DNA of 64,000 nt from Melitaea cinxia (GCF_905220565.1 NC_059399.1:5487501-5551500); one strand, 5' to 3'; positions 24,441 to 36,900 are shown, counted from the stretch's first letter. Numbers and translations: made by a program. The notes: generated by a model not told the origin, from the letters alone.

Positions 24441-26289
24441 TGAATCGAACTTATATTTAAGAATATCATAAATACCTAATAATAAAATGTATCAGTTTGG
24501 ACACATGCAAATTTACATTCCCATTAAATTTAAAACAATCTCTACACGACAAGAGCTGGTCGCAAGACGACACGACCGACAAAAAGTGAACATTTGAACA
24601 TGAAGTCGAAAAAGCGAGTAGCTATCTTCGGCCCTTCTTACGCACCTGCCCATTACTACACGTCAATCAAACAAAAAAATATCCACGGCATGCGGTGGCC
24701 GTTTTATACAGTCCACAAAAGTGCCTCACTCAATTAAAAATGCATTCGTCCTAAACCGACACGAAAATAAAACGAGCCGCACAATCCGACTCATAATAAA
24801 TCCATTAATTTGTCATGTCATTTATCGAACAAAAAGTATTGAAGTCGTAAAATATTACCAACGAACTATCCGGAACGTCGACTCCGATCGATTCTCGGTA
24901 ACTAGAATCGAATACTACCAAGATTATCGTGACCGCACCGGCGCGGCGTATTGTCCGTTTTAATATTGTAAGTGACTGTATCGTTCTCGGTCGTGTACTG
25001 ACGAGCTCGAAAAACAAACACAGCTGTTAGTCACTAAACAAGTAAATAAACATTAATTATGTTTTATGTCGTTCTAATCGGCTATTAACGTTCTTATAAT
25101 GAATAAAATTTTAATAACACAACAATCGTGATCTCAAGACTACATAAAGTACCTATGTTTGCAGTTCAATTGTCATGAATATTTTTGCGTTAAATGCAAC
25201 CAAAGCAAATATCGAGTTAAACCAGCTGCATATTAATTAAATAAAAACTAATAAACAAAAATTACAAAAAGTGAGACTAATCATGGCTTTAAACTCGTCG
25301 TGCACATCGGTACAGCTGCATATTGGAATACCTAAATATTAAATGGTTTGTGTCAATATTCGCCTCGTCATGGCATCTCCTTTGTGTCCGAATAAGATTA
25401 GAGCTCGCCATATTAGCCGAGGTAACAACAGAAACTTTTTCTTCCAATCGAAAAATTGCTTAAGTACCTACCTACAACTATCTAAATCACGTCATAAAAA
25501 ATTAAATTCCCAATCGACGTTCGTGACTTCGCCTAACTCTCCCATAAAGTGGGACAAAAATTAAGTCGAGGGTTTATGACTCAATTACGCGAAACCGATT
25601 TTATAATCTGTAGATAAGATTTTCTCATCAAGCTATAACACCCGCTGCATCACACTGGTTCCCGGGGGACGCCGTCTATATCCGAGGGGTACTAAGCCGA
25701 TTACAGAAGTCAACCGATCGTGGGGGCGCTTTTATTTCCATGGAAAAACGGCTGTTTAGTCGTAACTTTATGACCAAATTACTTTCGCTCCTCAGTCACT
25801 GAAACGGTTGAAAAACATCGTAAATTTTATTAGTAAAATTATTTTTATTCGTCTCAGTCACGACGAGGCTCAGTGAAAGCCTCGGCCATATAAGTTAGGA
25901 GAACACTTCGCATTCCTGAGGAGGATGAATAAAATCTTAAGCACGCGGACACTTGTACCCAACACCGAAGCGTTTTATTAATTGTTATACCCATTTCACT
26001 GTCAACAGCATTCCATCGCGATCGATATCGCGCAGGCTTCTAAAATAACTATCAAACATAAAACATGCCGACAAAGATAAAAAGATGCCATACACAAACA
26101 AATTGAGTAAATTCAGTGCATATTGTTCTGGCAGTACTTTAATTTTCAGTCTAGTGTAAACTCAAAGGAACGAGCGCAATGACAAAATCAGGGCTTCTTT
26201 TGTGCTGTAACACGAACAAAAACAGCTCTATTGTTGTCATAACAACCGTATTTACTGACTATTTTAGGCACAATACTGCCCTTAGCAAT

Positions 26290-26311
26290 AGATAATTTAG
26301 ATAAATTATCC
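26290..26311. promoter_or_regulatory. Three GATA motifs within 22 bp
   Basis: AGATAA at 26290-26295 and 26299-26304 and TTATCC (GGATAA) at 26306-26311. About 2 kb upstream of the C-finger exon in transcription order. Functional status is unknown. Confidence 0.3.
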
Positions 26312-27060
26312 ATTTAGAATTAAATCTTTCGTTTTGAGTATATTCATTTTTAAATATTTACATAATTATACAAAACAATTCAAAATTAATTAAGTCAATG
26401 AATACATGTTTAATTATTTCCAACCAACACGCCAAACGGATTAAAATCATTTGAACTCACTCAAAGTCTAATTCAATAAGCTCTCCACATTAAAAACATA
26501 TTTCTATAAAGACCAGCCCTCCCCGCTTTCTCGCGATCCAATCAGCCTTATCTTCCCCGACCCTACTGCAAACACCTCCTAATCAAATCAAATCACAGCC
26601 TCCGTCTTCCCTAATCTATCTGCCTATCTACACTCAAACATAAAATTATATTACAAAAAGGGATGGTTACATACAGCCCCTCATATATTTGCAAACACTG
26701 GCAAAATTTAACCCATCGGAAGCGTCCCTGTACTACATCCATATAACTTCGTAGCCGGAAAACACAAACCTACTTGTCTACACACAGACAAACCTCTTTC
26801 GAGCACACCATGCACACATAGCCGCGTATCAGCATATCTACGTCATCTAGATCCCACTATGAGAACCCCAAGGGGGAGGCAATCCATTTACCGTAGACCT
26901 CTCACTAATGAAATTTCTTTCCTATATTAATATGTCGAAAGATCACAATCGCGTGGCAAAAGCACTGTTTTTAAAGGTTTACACGGCCCCTAGCAGAGAA
27001 AGCGCGGAATCGATGTAGCCTTTACCCCTCGCACCGCACCAGTTTTTCCGGCGCTCCGTC

Positions 27061-27096
27061 CTTATCAGACCGAAGCGATTAGATAAAGAGAGATAG
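27061..27096. promoter_or_regulatory. Three WGATAR motifs in a GC-richer patch
   Basis: CTTATC (27061-27066), AGATAA (27081-27086) and AGATAG (27091-27096) follow a GC-richer block (about 27000-27060). Because the surroundings are less AT-rich than average, this cluster is less easily explained by base composition. Confidence 0.35.
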
Positions 27097-28500
27097 AGCG
27101 TGAAAATAAAGATTTTCATCGTGTTCACTCACACCAAGCCAGTTTCAGCTGAACAATAATATAGCGGTCGTTTTACAAGTGTGCTGTGTAGATATTAAGG
27201 GTTTTATGTAGTTTTATATGAGGGGTGTTTGAAATAAAGGTTGAACCCTTAAATTATTAGTAGGTAAGTAAAATTTAATAAAAACCTATTTACATTTTAC
27301 GATGTTTCATATAGTTTCGTTTTAAACAAGTCGTAAATAAAAATTAAACCAGTTTTATCTATCATACATATTTAGACTTGCTATATTTGTAAAAAATATC
27401 ACAAAGAGTTTTCAGAATTTTTATTTCACTAATCAGTAACGCAAGCCACACTCTAGTTCTACGGAGACTTCGTATGTTCTTAGCCTGAATATGAAACATG
27501 CTTTAACATTTCTTATCTTTGCCTTTTCGTCGATAGTAATGATAATAAACTTCAATCTAATTGCTTAATATTACGTCAATGAAAATGACAGCCGGGCGAA
27601 GCAAGAATTTTGATAACAGTATGGGCCGAATTTTATAAATCCGTTAGGATAACAAAGCGTTGCGGTTGCCCAATAGGAGCTATCGCGATAGTATCGTGTC
27701 GGATTGACACATCAAGCCGCCCGTACGAGATTACATCGGGTACTCGTACATCGTAATCGACGCCCGCGTCACGCTGCCACGTCATACGACTTACCAAACT
27801 CTTTTATAATCAATAATAATGTTTGTCAAAAGTTCCGTGCTTGAGTTTGTAAAGACCTTTGACTCTTCTACCTCTTATTTGTTGTTTAAGTCTCTTTCAC
27901 TGAACAATAATAATAATATTTCAAGAATCTGTCTCTCCAATGTTTTATTCAAGGCTCTCCTTTGATATGTTTCTCCGTGTCTATCGAAGTCAATCGAATT
28001 CTTGTGTACGAAAATAATATTATTATTATTTTTTTGTAATTTTACTTTGGTAGCTGATATATTAAAGAGATGTTAAGAACCGTCAAAATATGTTTTAGTG
28101 ATAGGAGATCAGTTAAGTCTTTTTACAAAGAAACGACTACCAGCGGCAACATTCTTGAATCATTTTAATTGTCCTAATATATAGTTGTAAGTGAAATACT
28201 TTGATAGTACAGTACAGTAGTTTGGTAGTACATTAGATACGTATCTATGTACCTACTGTTAAAAATACAGAGGATGACGCAAATTATATTATCGACAAAC
28301 CTCAAAAAAATTTGCATTACTTTTACTTTATTTTAAAGTCTGTTAATAGCGTAGAAATACTTAACCATATTAGTTTTGCTTCAATTTGTCTGCATGAATG
28401 TTTTATACTATATATTTAAAGCAAGGCATATAATCCCTGTCTTTACGTTTGCGGTGTTAATTTACTCTATACGTTTAAAGTAATAACATATTGAAATAAT

Positions 28501-28807
28501 AGTTGTGTTTGCTAGAAAACGAAAATAACCTACTTCAATTAGTTCTTCAATCAACAGTAAGTAGACGAAACAAATTAACAAACGCACTAGTTGCCACTAT
28601 GATTTTCGAAGGTTCCACTCGATTTCTCTGGGATATCAACATCATATCCTGGTTTCCTTATCATGGTAACATCCCTTGGGTATCTCCTTTCCAACAAAAA
28701 AATAATCAGCAAAATCGGTTCATAAATGACGAAGTTATCCGCGAACATACATTAAAAATATATATACGGTCGAATTGAGAGACTTCCTCTTTTTTGAAGT
28801 CGGTTCA
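28501..28807 (-). repeat. Repeat family B, reverse copy
   Basis: It starts at 'gttgtgtttgctagaaaacg' and ends 'ttttttgaagtcggttcaaa', the reverse complement of the family ends. It includes 'tgggatatcaacatcatatc' 'ctggtttccttatcatggta', matched in inverse by 29760 and 31600. The 91-codon frame reading through it is a by-product. Confidence 0.7.
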
Positions 28808-29319
28808 AAAACAACTGGTTTTTTATAATATGGTAAATCGTTTGCAAACATAATTCAAAAAACTAAAACATATAAAGTGTAAATTATAAATGACTCTCTT
28901 AAGCAATTATATAAATTATAACGTCTCATAAACTAAACGTGATTATATTGATAATTAAATAGTTTATAATGTAAAAAAATCTTTTAGAATAGAACAACGA
29001 GTACCATTAAAATTAATTCGCAATAAAACATCATTTCCTGTCACTATTGCATGAAGAAACAATAAGTACGCGATGCTTATTATAGATAAAAAATATATAT
29101 GGGAATGAACTGTAATTAGTTCAGTCAGACGTTGATGGATAGTGGCACTGAAACACTACAATAATGCAAATAAAACCTCACTTCGCAAGAGATACAACCC
29201 TACACTGACTTATTTTAGAGTATTATTTTATTTACATGTGTATTTTAAAAGATTAATATGACTAATTATAACTAAGAACACCTTATTGAAACAATGTGCC
29301 AAATTAAGTTCTAATACTA

Positions 29320-29370
29320 TACCTATAGAAAGCCTATGCCCAGTTGTGGGACATTTACAGGCTATATAAT
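29320..29370 (+). repeat. Short LINE-tail-like fragment
   Basis: 'tatagaaagcctatgcccag' 'ttgtgggacatttacaggct' resembles a tail sequence common in lepidopteran repeats. Only about 50 bp is present. Confidence 0.45.
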
Positions 29371-29422
29371 AATATATATCAGTGCAATAAACTAATAAAT
29401 AATCGATGAATAGATATCTTTT

Positions 29423-30040
29423 TAACCGACTTCCAAAAAAGGAGGAGGTTCTCAATTCGACTGTATTTTTTTTTTTTTTTTTAATGTATGTTACATCAGA
29501 ACTTTTGACCGGGTAGACCGATTTCGACAAATTTTGTTTTAATTGAAAGGTGGTGTGTGCCAATTGGTCCCATTTAAATTTATTTGAGATCTAACAACTA
29601 CTTTTCGAGTTATATCCAATAATGCGTTTTTACTTGACGCTTTTTTCGTCGACCTACGTTGTATTATACCACATAACTTTCTACTGGATGTACTGATTTT
29701 GATAATTCTTTTTTTGTTGGAAAGGGGATATCCCTAGTTTGGTACCGTGATAAGGAAACCAGGATATGATGATAGGATCCCTGAGAAATCGAGGGAAACT
29801 CTCGAAAATCCGCAATAAAATTTTTACTGGGTGTACCGATTTTGACAATTTTTATTTTAATCGAAAGCTGATGTTTATCATGTGGTCATATATAAATTTT
29901 ATCGAGATCTGATAACTACTTTTTGAGTAATCTTTGATAACGCGTAGTTGCTTGACTATTTTTTCGTCGATCTGCGTTGTATTACTTGTCGATGTAATTG
30001 AAGTCGGTTTTTTTTTCGTTTGCGAGCAAACACAATTATT
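29423..30040 (+). repeat. Repeat family B, longest copy
   Basis: It begins 'taaccgacttccaaaaaagg' 'aggaggttctcaattcgact' and ends 'gaagtcggttttttttt' 'cgtttgcgagcaaacacaat' 'tatt'. The ends are inverted (ccgactt / aagtcgg). The middle holds repeated 'actgggtgtaccgattttga' modules, so the unit has internal repetition and copies differ in module number. No coding capacity is seen; it is probably a non-autonomous DNA element. Confidence 0.75.
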
Positions 30041-30081
30041 ATGACATAACTTCTGCATTTAACTATAAAACATGTAGAATG

Positions 30082-30105
30082 TGTGCCGATTTATAAATCG
30101 GCACA
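30082..30105. repeat. 24-bp perfect palindrome
   Basis: TGTGCCGATTTA followed immediately by its exact reverse complement. It lies about 40 bp after the end of the family B copy. Confidence 0.9.
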
Positions 30106-30475
30106 AATACGTAAATTTAATCAAAGAATCTCATTGTAGTAGTCATGTGGCTAATACCAACGACCACAGCTAGTTATTTCACAAATAAATGTAAGCACCA
30201 TCATACAGAAATCTACTAATACCTGCCCCTATTATTTTTAATTTAACTGTTTATATAAAACAAGTATAGTTTAGTTGTTTATAGTAATATTTGCAAATTG
30301 ACCAAATGAAATAAATACATTCTGCTTCAAACACATTTTAAACATTGTTACATTTGTCTAGACTAGAATTTGTTATACTAAATGATCGCTATAAAAAACG
30401 ATTTTTTTATATGCTAGTGATCCTTCATACTACAAAGGAAATATTAAATTGTATTTTTCACTACTCTTTGCTGTC

Positions 30476-30735
30476 TTTTTTTATACATAACTAGGTCGGC
30501 AAACAAGCGTACGGCTCACCTGGTGGTAAGCGATTACTGTAGCTTATAGACGTCTGCAACACCAAAAGCATCGCAAGCGCGTTGCCGATCCTATCCCCAA
30601 TTCCCTTCAGGAGCTCTGGTCACCTTACTCATCAATAGGAGCACAACACTGTTTAAAAACAGTATTATTTAGCTGAGATCTTCTGTAAGGTCGAGGTATG
30701 ACCCCAGTCGGGCTGCTCCATATTTTTCTCAGTTG
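30476..30735 (+). repeat. Lepidopteran SINE-like repeat, family C
   Basis: 'atacataactaggtcggcaa' 'acaagcgtacggctcacctg' 'gtggtaagcgatt' ... 'gctgagatcttctgtaaggt' 'cgaggtatgaccccagtcgg' 'gctgctcc'. It is the best-preserved of the three copies in the window. Confidence 0.75.
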
Positions 30736-31149
30736 TAATGTCTAATGAAAGCATTTCGATTTGTTGTTACACAAAATATGTATATAAATATTTTTTTTAT
30801 TCTTAATACACTTCTATGTACGTTATTTAAAGGGGTCAAAGTTGCACAAAAAAGATTTATAGGTACATCAGTGCAATACCTAACACTAACATAACAACGT
30901 TTTTAATAGATTTCTAATATCAATAACTTTTCACCATTCAAGTTTAATTTCTTCATTAGGCATATCTATCAAAGTAATACAGAACAGACAATGAAAAACG
31001 AATGGATGAGCAGCGGAGTCGTTGTGATAGTGTAACGTTTGCGTCCATTGTTGATGGAAACCTAACATTTTTTTTTCACATTTTTATTTCACTAAAAATT
31101 ACCATGATTTGGCGCGAAACCCTTTTTATGCTGTTATTATATTTTTTCC

Positions 31150-31320
31150 AAATTCCTAGTAACTCGCTTCGAATCGCTTCAGCCCCACTGCTGAGCCTAG
31201 GGCTCTTTCCCCATGTAAGCGTAAGGAAGGATCAGAGCTTAATCCACCACGCTGCTCCAATGCGGGTTGGCGTATATATTCCTTACTATGAATGAGTGAC
31301 GATCGCCATCCTAGTAACTG
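31150..31320 (+). repeat. Lepidopteran interspersed repeat, family D
   Basis: 'gcttcagccccactgctgag' 'cctagggctcttt' ... 'ttaatccaccacgctgctcc' 'aatgcgggttggcgtatata' ... 'gtgacgatcgccat'. Shared with the reverse copy at 24262-24440. Common in lepidopteran genomes. Confidence 0.7.
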
Positions 31321-31452
31321 CTTTATATTAAAAAAATCGTAATAAATACATAACACAAGAACTATTTTTACCTTTTTTATACACTAACTTATTGTTACTT
31401 CATACAATTGAAACATATTTATTATTACCTTTCCCGGGTGATTTTTTATTTT

Positions 31453-31888
31453 TTAACCGACTTCAAAAAAGAAGGAGGTTACTCAATTCGACCTATATAT
31501 ATTTTTTTATGTTTGGAGACAACTTCGCCGTTTATGAACCGATTTTGATAATTCTTTTTTTGTTGGAAAGGAGATATCTTAAGTGTGGTACCATGATAAG
31601 GAAACCAGGATTCGATGATAGGATCCCAGAGAAATTGAGGGAAACCCTTGAAAATCCGCATAACTTTTTGCTGGGTGTACTGATTTTGATGATTTTTAAT
31701 TTAATCGAAAGCCGATGTTTATCATGTCGTCATCATCATCATATGGTTCATCGATATCTGATTACAACTTTTGAAGTAATCTTTGATAATGTGTATTCAC
31801 TTGACTATTTTTTCGTCTACCTACGTTGTATTACTTGTCGATGTAATTGAAGTCGGTTTTTTTTTCGTTTGCTGGCAAACACAATTAT
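31453..31888 (+). repeat. Repeat family B copy
   Basis: 'taaccgacttcaaaaaagaa' 'ggaggttactcaattcgacc' to 'gaagtcggtttttttttcg' 'tttgctggcaaacacaatt'. Nearly the same layout as 29423-30040 but without its first module. The 152-codon frame overlapping it is not a gene. Confidence 0.75.
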
Positions 31889-31920
31889 ATTATATTGAAA
31901 CAGGTCTAATTTATTTTAGG

Positions 31921-31998
31921 TCTTATCTATAAATTATCTCGTTAGATAACAAACGGCATTGGTTCTATCGTTTAGTTAAGGTTATACAATCGTTATCT
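31921..31998. promoter_or_regulatory. Cluster of four AGATAA-type GATA motifs
   Basis: TTATCT/AGATAA cores at 31923-31928, 31934-31939, 31944-31949 and 31993-31998. GATA factors bind this motif and often regulate their own genes. The DNA is AT-rich, so chance clustering is possible. Confidence 0.3.
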
Positions 31999-32119
31999 TT
32001 TACGTTAGGTAAGAACAATTCAATTGACAATTACTGGCATTCTTATGTATCCTTAAGTACAACCTAGGCTTTTAAAAATTTAGCTAAATATATATATTTT
32101 TACGTTATCGTTAAGTAGA

Positions 32120-32200
32120 AGATGGGTTGGCATAGAGTGGTCACAGTAAATTGATGTAACGCTAACAATCGCAGGTTTGATCCCTACACATTTCAAACGT
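32120..32200 (+). repeat. Possible tRNA-derived SINE head
   Basis: 'gttggcatagagtgg' at 32126-32140 resembles an A box and 'gcaggtttgatccc' at 32171-32184 resembles a B box, at suitable spacing. It is too diverged for a tRNA gene. Confidence 0.4.
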
Positions 32201-33689
32201 TTGTATTTGTAGGCAAAAGAGACATTTTTCTATATTTCCAAAACATCGATTCATGATTTCACCGTACTGGTATTATTCAGTATATAAAAAAATTTACGAT
32301 AAGTTTTTGTGACATTTATTGCTGTCCGCCTGTCGCTATATAGCAATAGATAAATAGAATTCTCTGTTAATTTACGTGGTCGCCACAAAGCTAAAAATAT
32401 TTGAATAATATTCCAAATGAATAAGGAAAAAATAAATCAACTGAAATGACATTCAATGCAACTTAAAACAATTTTCCAGAGGCGACTAAACGTTGGTAAT
32501 TCAGCGTCGGGTCGCTTCTTGTAACGTGTGAATTTGCATTGAATGGCAAAGGACAGTGCGGGCGTTTTCAAATTAGATACAAGGCGAGGCCGCTGGTTAC
32601 ACTGTGTTTTGTATTCATATGGAATTCAATAGTATTCGTCTAATCTGTGTTACACTGTGGGGCACTGTGTCCTATGTGTCTCGAAGTCGAAAAACTAAGA
32701 CCGTTTTATTAGAATGGAACGTTAAATACTATTTGTGATTTACCTTTTTCAATGACATCATAAATTATTGTTGTCCTTAAGCTTTTATTTATGGTTTCAC
32801 GACTAACATTAATAATGTTTGTGCACCATTATATTTTTTATAGTCATTGCTATGTAAATAAATAGTTAATGTTTTATTAATTCCGTAGTTTTGCTAGACT
32901 TTATGTTATGGAAATACAATAAATTTTATATATGCTTCATCGAACAAACACGATTAAATATTTTTCTGAATGTTCTTTTACCTGCATGACTTATTAGCCG
33001 GGTATTTTTTAATGTTATGAACATTTGATATAAGTAGGTACCGACTATATTATGGCTTATATGTTATTCAAAATTATATATAGCCCTTATATCAATTTCG
33101 GTATAATATAGTTTATTAATTGTAAAATCTATTTTACAATAATTAATAAATAATAACCTCGAAACAATGACAAGTTTACACTCATACGCTAAGGTGTAAA
33201 ACCGGACAGTTATATAAAGGAATAATGGATGATTAATCATTCAAACAGGTGCGCAACAACTGGCACAAGCGAAGTCGGGTCCGGAGGGAAGCGAGGGAAG
33301 TCGTAAATACGGCAGCTGCCTGTCTAGATACCATGATTTTCTACATTTGCATCGGAATTGGAAAATTAGACTTTTAATTTATTCCGAGTATTCTAGTGTG
33401 TTTAGTATGGGGTACAATAAAATTATACTTTAGTGTAATAGTATTAGTAATTAAACACATTTATAATATTTAAATTGACTCTATCTGAAGTACATATTTC
33501 AAGCAATCAATGGATCTAAGTGCTTTTTCTACACATTTTGGTTTGGTCCATTTAATTAATTTGGAATATGAATAGGTATCGTTTATTCTCATTATATAAA
33601 TGTACCTATTTTAAAATGATATCTGACAACTGTTCTGTTATTCGAAGTTAATGTTTTGGAATCGAAGGGCGTAGTGTGAATGCGATTCT

Positions 33690-33920
33690 CGCAGGTTGTA
33701 GGGTCAATTCGCACAGTTTAGCACCGCGTCATATTTATAATTACCCGCGGCACGACGCATAACGCGCGTGCTAGGTACTCTCCCGCGTTTTACCCGGACT
33801 CGCCCGCGCCCGCGTCTATAAATCAAAATTTTAAATCACCGGTGGGCGGGACGCATCGCTCGGCCAGCGCCGAATAAAATGAATTAAAAATAAAACGACG
33901 AGCCCTCTGCGCGCCCTGAG
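33690..33920. promoter_or_regulatory. GC-rich islet with TATA-like motif
   Basis: A block of about 230 bp rich in CpG within AT-rich intron. On the plus strand 'cccgcgcccgcg' is followed by 'tctataaatc', then 'ggtgggcggga' about 25 bp on, an arrangement like a core promoter. No plus-strand gene follows, so an enhancer or antisense start is equally possible. Confidence 0.3.
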
Positions 33921-36900
33921 AAAATTTAAAGATATTTTCGCTTTAGTTTTTTTTAATTAATACCTTGTTAAATTTTAATATTGAGAGCGCATGCGTTATT
34001 ACAATGGGTGTGCAAGAGATTTTAACTGGCTTTCGGTAACTTATTGATGCCCCGCATGACCTTTAATTGGATCATTTTTTAACGAGAAATGATAAGGTCC
34101 GACGATGAGTGCAACGGGCTCGGTAGAACCGCGTCTCGCTCGCGTAAATTAATTGCGAAAATAATATGCGGAGCGTGAGTTAAGAGACGCTTTGAAGAAC
34201 CGTTTCTTTCATTTCTTTCGACAGGAATTGTTGAAATGATTAAAATTTACTACGTATTACGAAACAAATTTACTCGACCGCATGTGTTACTTTTAGTAAG
34301 TTTTTAAATTCTTTAAAATTTTGGTACTAACTTATTAGTCTTACTTTTAAATCAAATAGGTAAATAGTTACTTTTCATGCGCAGAAATTCATTCCTTAAA
34401 AGCTTTGTACATAAGCCGTAACATACAAATTAAATTTTCATGTTTCTTTTTTTTGTTAATAGGTTTACAAAAACCTCATATACACGGTATAATTATAAAA
34501 TTTTATGCTTACGCAACATTAAACTCCTATTATTTAAATGTTATTTTTTATTCCTCTCTCTACCGCTAAAGATTAAATAGTTACATATCATTGTTAAGTA
34601 AGGCATAACGGATCTTTTTAGATACAATTTTAAAAGCTAATCACCCCAGAGGTCAAATATTTTCAACATCTGGCAATCACGGCCGTCAGTCGGAGCTGGT
34701 CGACGGTAGCCAACTAGCCACGCGTCACTTAGCCGACAGCTCTTCATTTCCACGGACGTGAGTTGATTGGTGCGCCTTTAATAATTCCTCCGTGACGGCT
34801 AGCCGGCTACCCGCGTCGAAACTTAACTAATGAGTAACTGCTTAGGCTTTCACTCAATGAAACTAGAATATCAATATCGTATTCAATCTTGTAGCGTGAT
34901 TTTTGAAGATGCTAAGATATTTATATATGAAAAGCAACAAAAATAGTCAATTTTAAAAGTCTAAAATCCCAAGATTGTTTATAAAAATTAGAAGTCGTCA
35001 ATTCTAGAAAAGGTATAATTATGATCTGTCTATACATTTGATTATTATAGTTTTACTCTTCCTATTCGTGTTTGTATGAGATGTTGATGACATTCAAGTA
35101 TTTCATTAAATTTCTCGCACGCGCTTTTATATGATTAAAAGAAAAAAAAATATTTTTACGATAGATAGTTGCAAAAACTTATTACGATTGTTCATACATT
35201 GCACAAGTGTTAAAACATTTATGTTCTATAAAGAATAGAAATGTTAACTCTATTTATATCTAAATTTGTTATGTCTGAGAACTATTGTATTAATTAATGT
35301 AGCGACCAGCCCTAAGTGACCGTGAAATGACATTCAGAGAGCGCAATCGAAGAACTTTTTCTTGAGCAATTTGCACATTTAAAGTTTTTGCTAGCACGTG
35401 ACTGATGCGTCATAAGCTAAAACTATTGATATTAAAATATTCATGGTACTTTTTTCTTCATAATTACTCATAAAATATACGGTGTTTGCATGAGTGTCGG
35501 CGATATTTATATCGTGATCAAGGAATTTTAAGTCAATAACTCTAGGGTAAAGGGTTGGCGATAAAATCATGAAATTAATAAATATTAATCTTGTTTAATT
35601 GTATTACATTTTTTAGGTTAATCGTTTTGGCTGTCATTAAAACAAACTGGTTACAGTCGGCACGGATAGAGAGAAATACAAAGGCGGGACTCTGTGCTTG
35701 CGAGGGTGGGCCAACATTTTACAATACGGATTAATTATCGGCCAAAATCGACCACTCAAATATACCTGTCACCGCTGTAAAACAGTGCGATCCAATTTAT
35801 ATGGGCCCCGAACAATGGTAAACGCGGTAAACACAATGGAACGGCGCAAAATGAACAAAAGTGAATCAAAGTGAGCGCTTGCCGCTGGCTTCGCTTAAGA
35901 TATGAACAGACTTACTAACTATTGTTTTTAAATAAACTATATTACCGGTAATAAAAAATATAATTCTTGTATCGAATAATAAGTCTAGCTCTAGATACAT
36001 GTGGGAACTAGCCGTTACGTTATTTATTACTGGACGCGGTTACCATATTAATTAACCACCCCTGACATTATACGTACATATACGTTACGTAATCTATGTA
36101 CCAAGTTCATAACAGCGTTCTACAAATACTAAATCATGATAGTCTTCAATACTTTGAAATCCTATATTTTTATCGACATTACGGCAAACACTAATCATCT
36201 TTTTTCATTTCTACAAAGTATTTTTTTTTTATTTGTATTTGTTGGAAAAAAATATTAATTTTCAAAAAAGGTGCAGTAAAAGTATACCCAATTATAATTA
36301 AAACTACATGTCTATATACACTTATATAGTGTGATAAAGTAAAAGTTATATATATGTGCAATATTTATGTAAATCGGAAGGGTTGAAGGGACCCACCCGC
36401 GCACGCGCTGCTGACGCGCGGACCACCGGCGGCCGTGTCAGCCCTGATTCACGGCCCTACTGGTAGGGTTGGAAATAAGCGAAATAAACCATTCCTATTT
36501 TGATAATTTTAAATTTATAAGAATATGATAAATCGTTACTTAAAAAATGTTATTTGTTACGAATAACAGTTTTAAATTAAATATTATTAAAAGCTCAAAC
36601 TTTTAACTACCTAAAGTTTTGTCGCGCTATCTTTTTACATTGGTTTTTGTTAATTTATCATAATTATTTTATATACTTGTAGTTTATAAATGAGAAAAAT
36701 CCAGCAACTACAACTGCATAGGCAATTATAAGACGGCAGTTTATGACATATAATATGATCTTTATAGCAAAGTTTAGCTTTCTAATTGTGAAACAATGAA
36801 TAAAGTCAGTTCTATAATTCCAGACAAACAAATCTATCTTTATCTTCTAATAAAAGTGATTTTACTAAACATTTCTTTTGAGCCAGCCCTGTGCAGTTGC

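Noticed and set aside
27215..27250. Mariner-like inverted repeat end ('gaggggtgtttgaaataaag')
   Set aside because: No matching inverted partner nearby and the similarity is vague.
28503..28778. 91-codon plus-strand frame
   Set aside because: It lies wholly within a reverse copy of repeat family B.
31392..31850. 152-codon plus-strand frame
   Set aside because: It overlaps a family B repeat copy with multiple relatives in the window and shows no domain.
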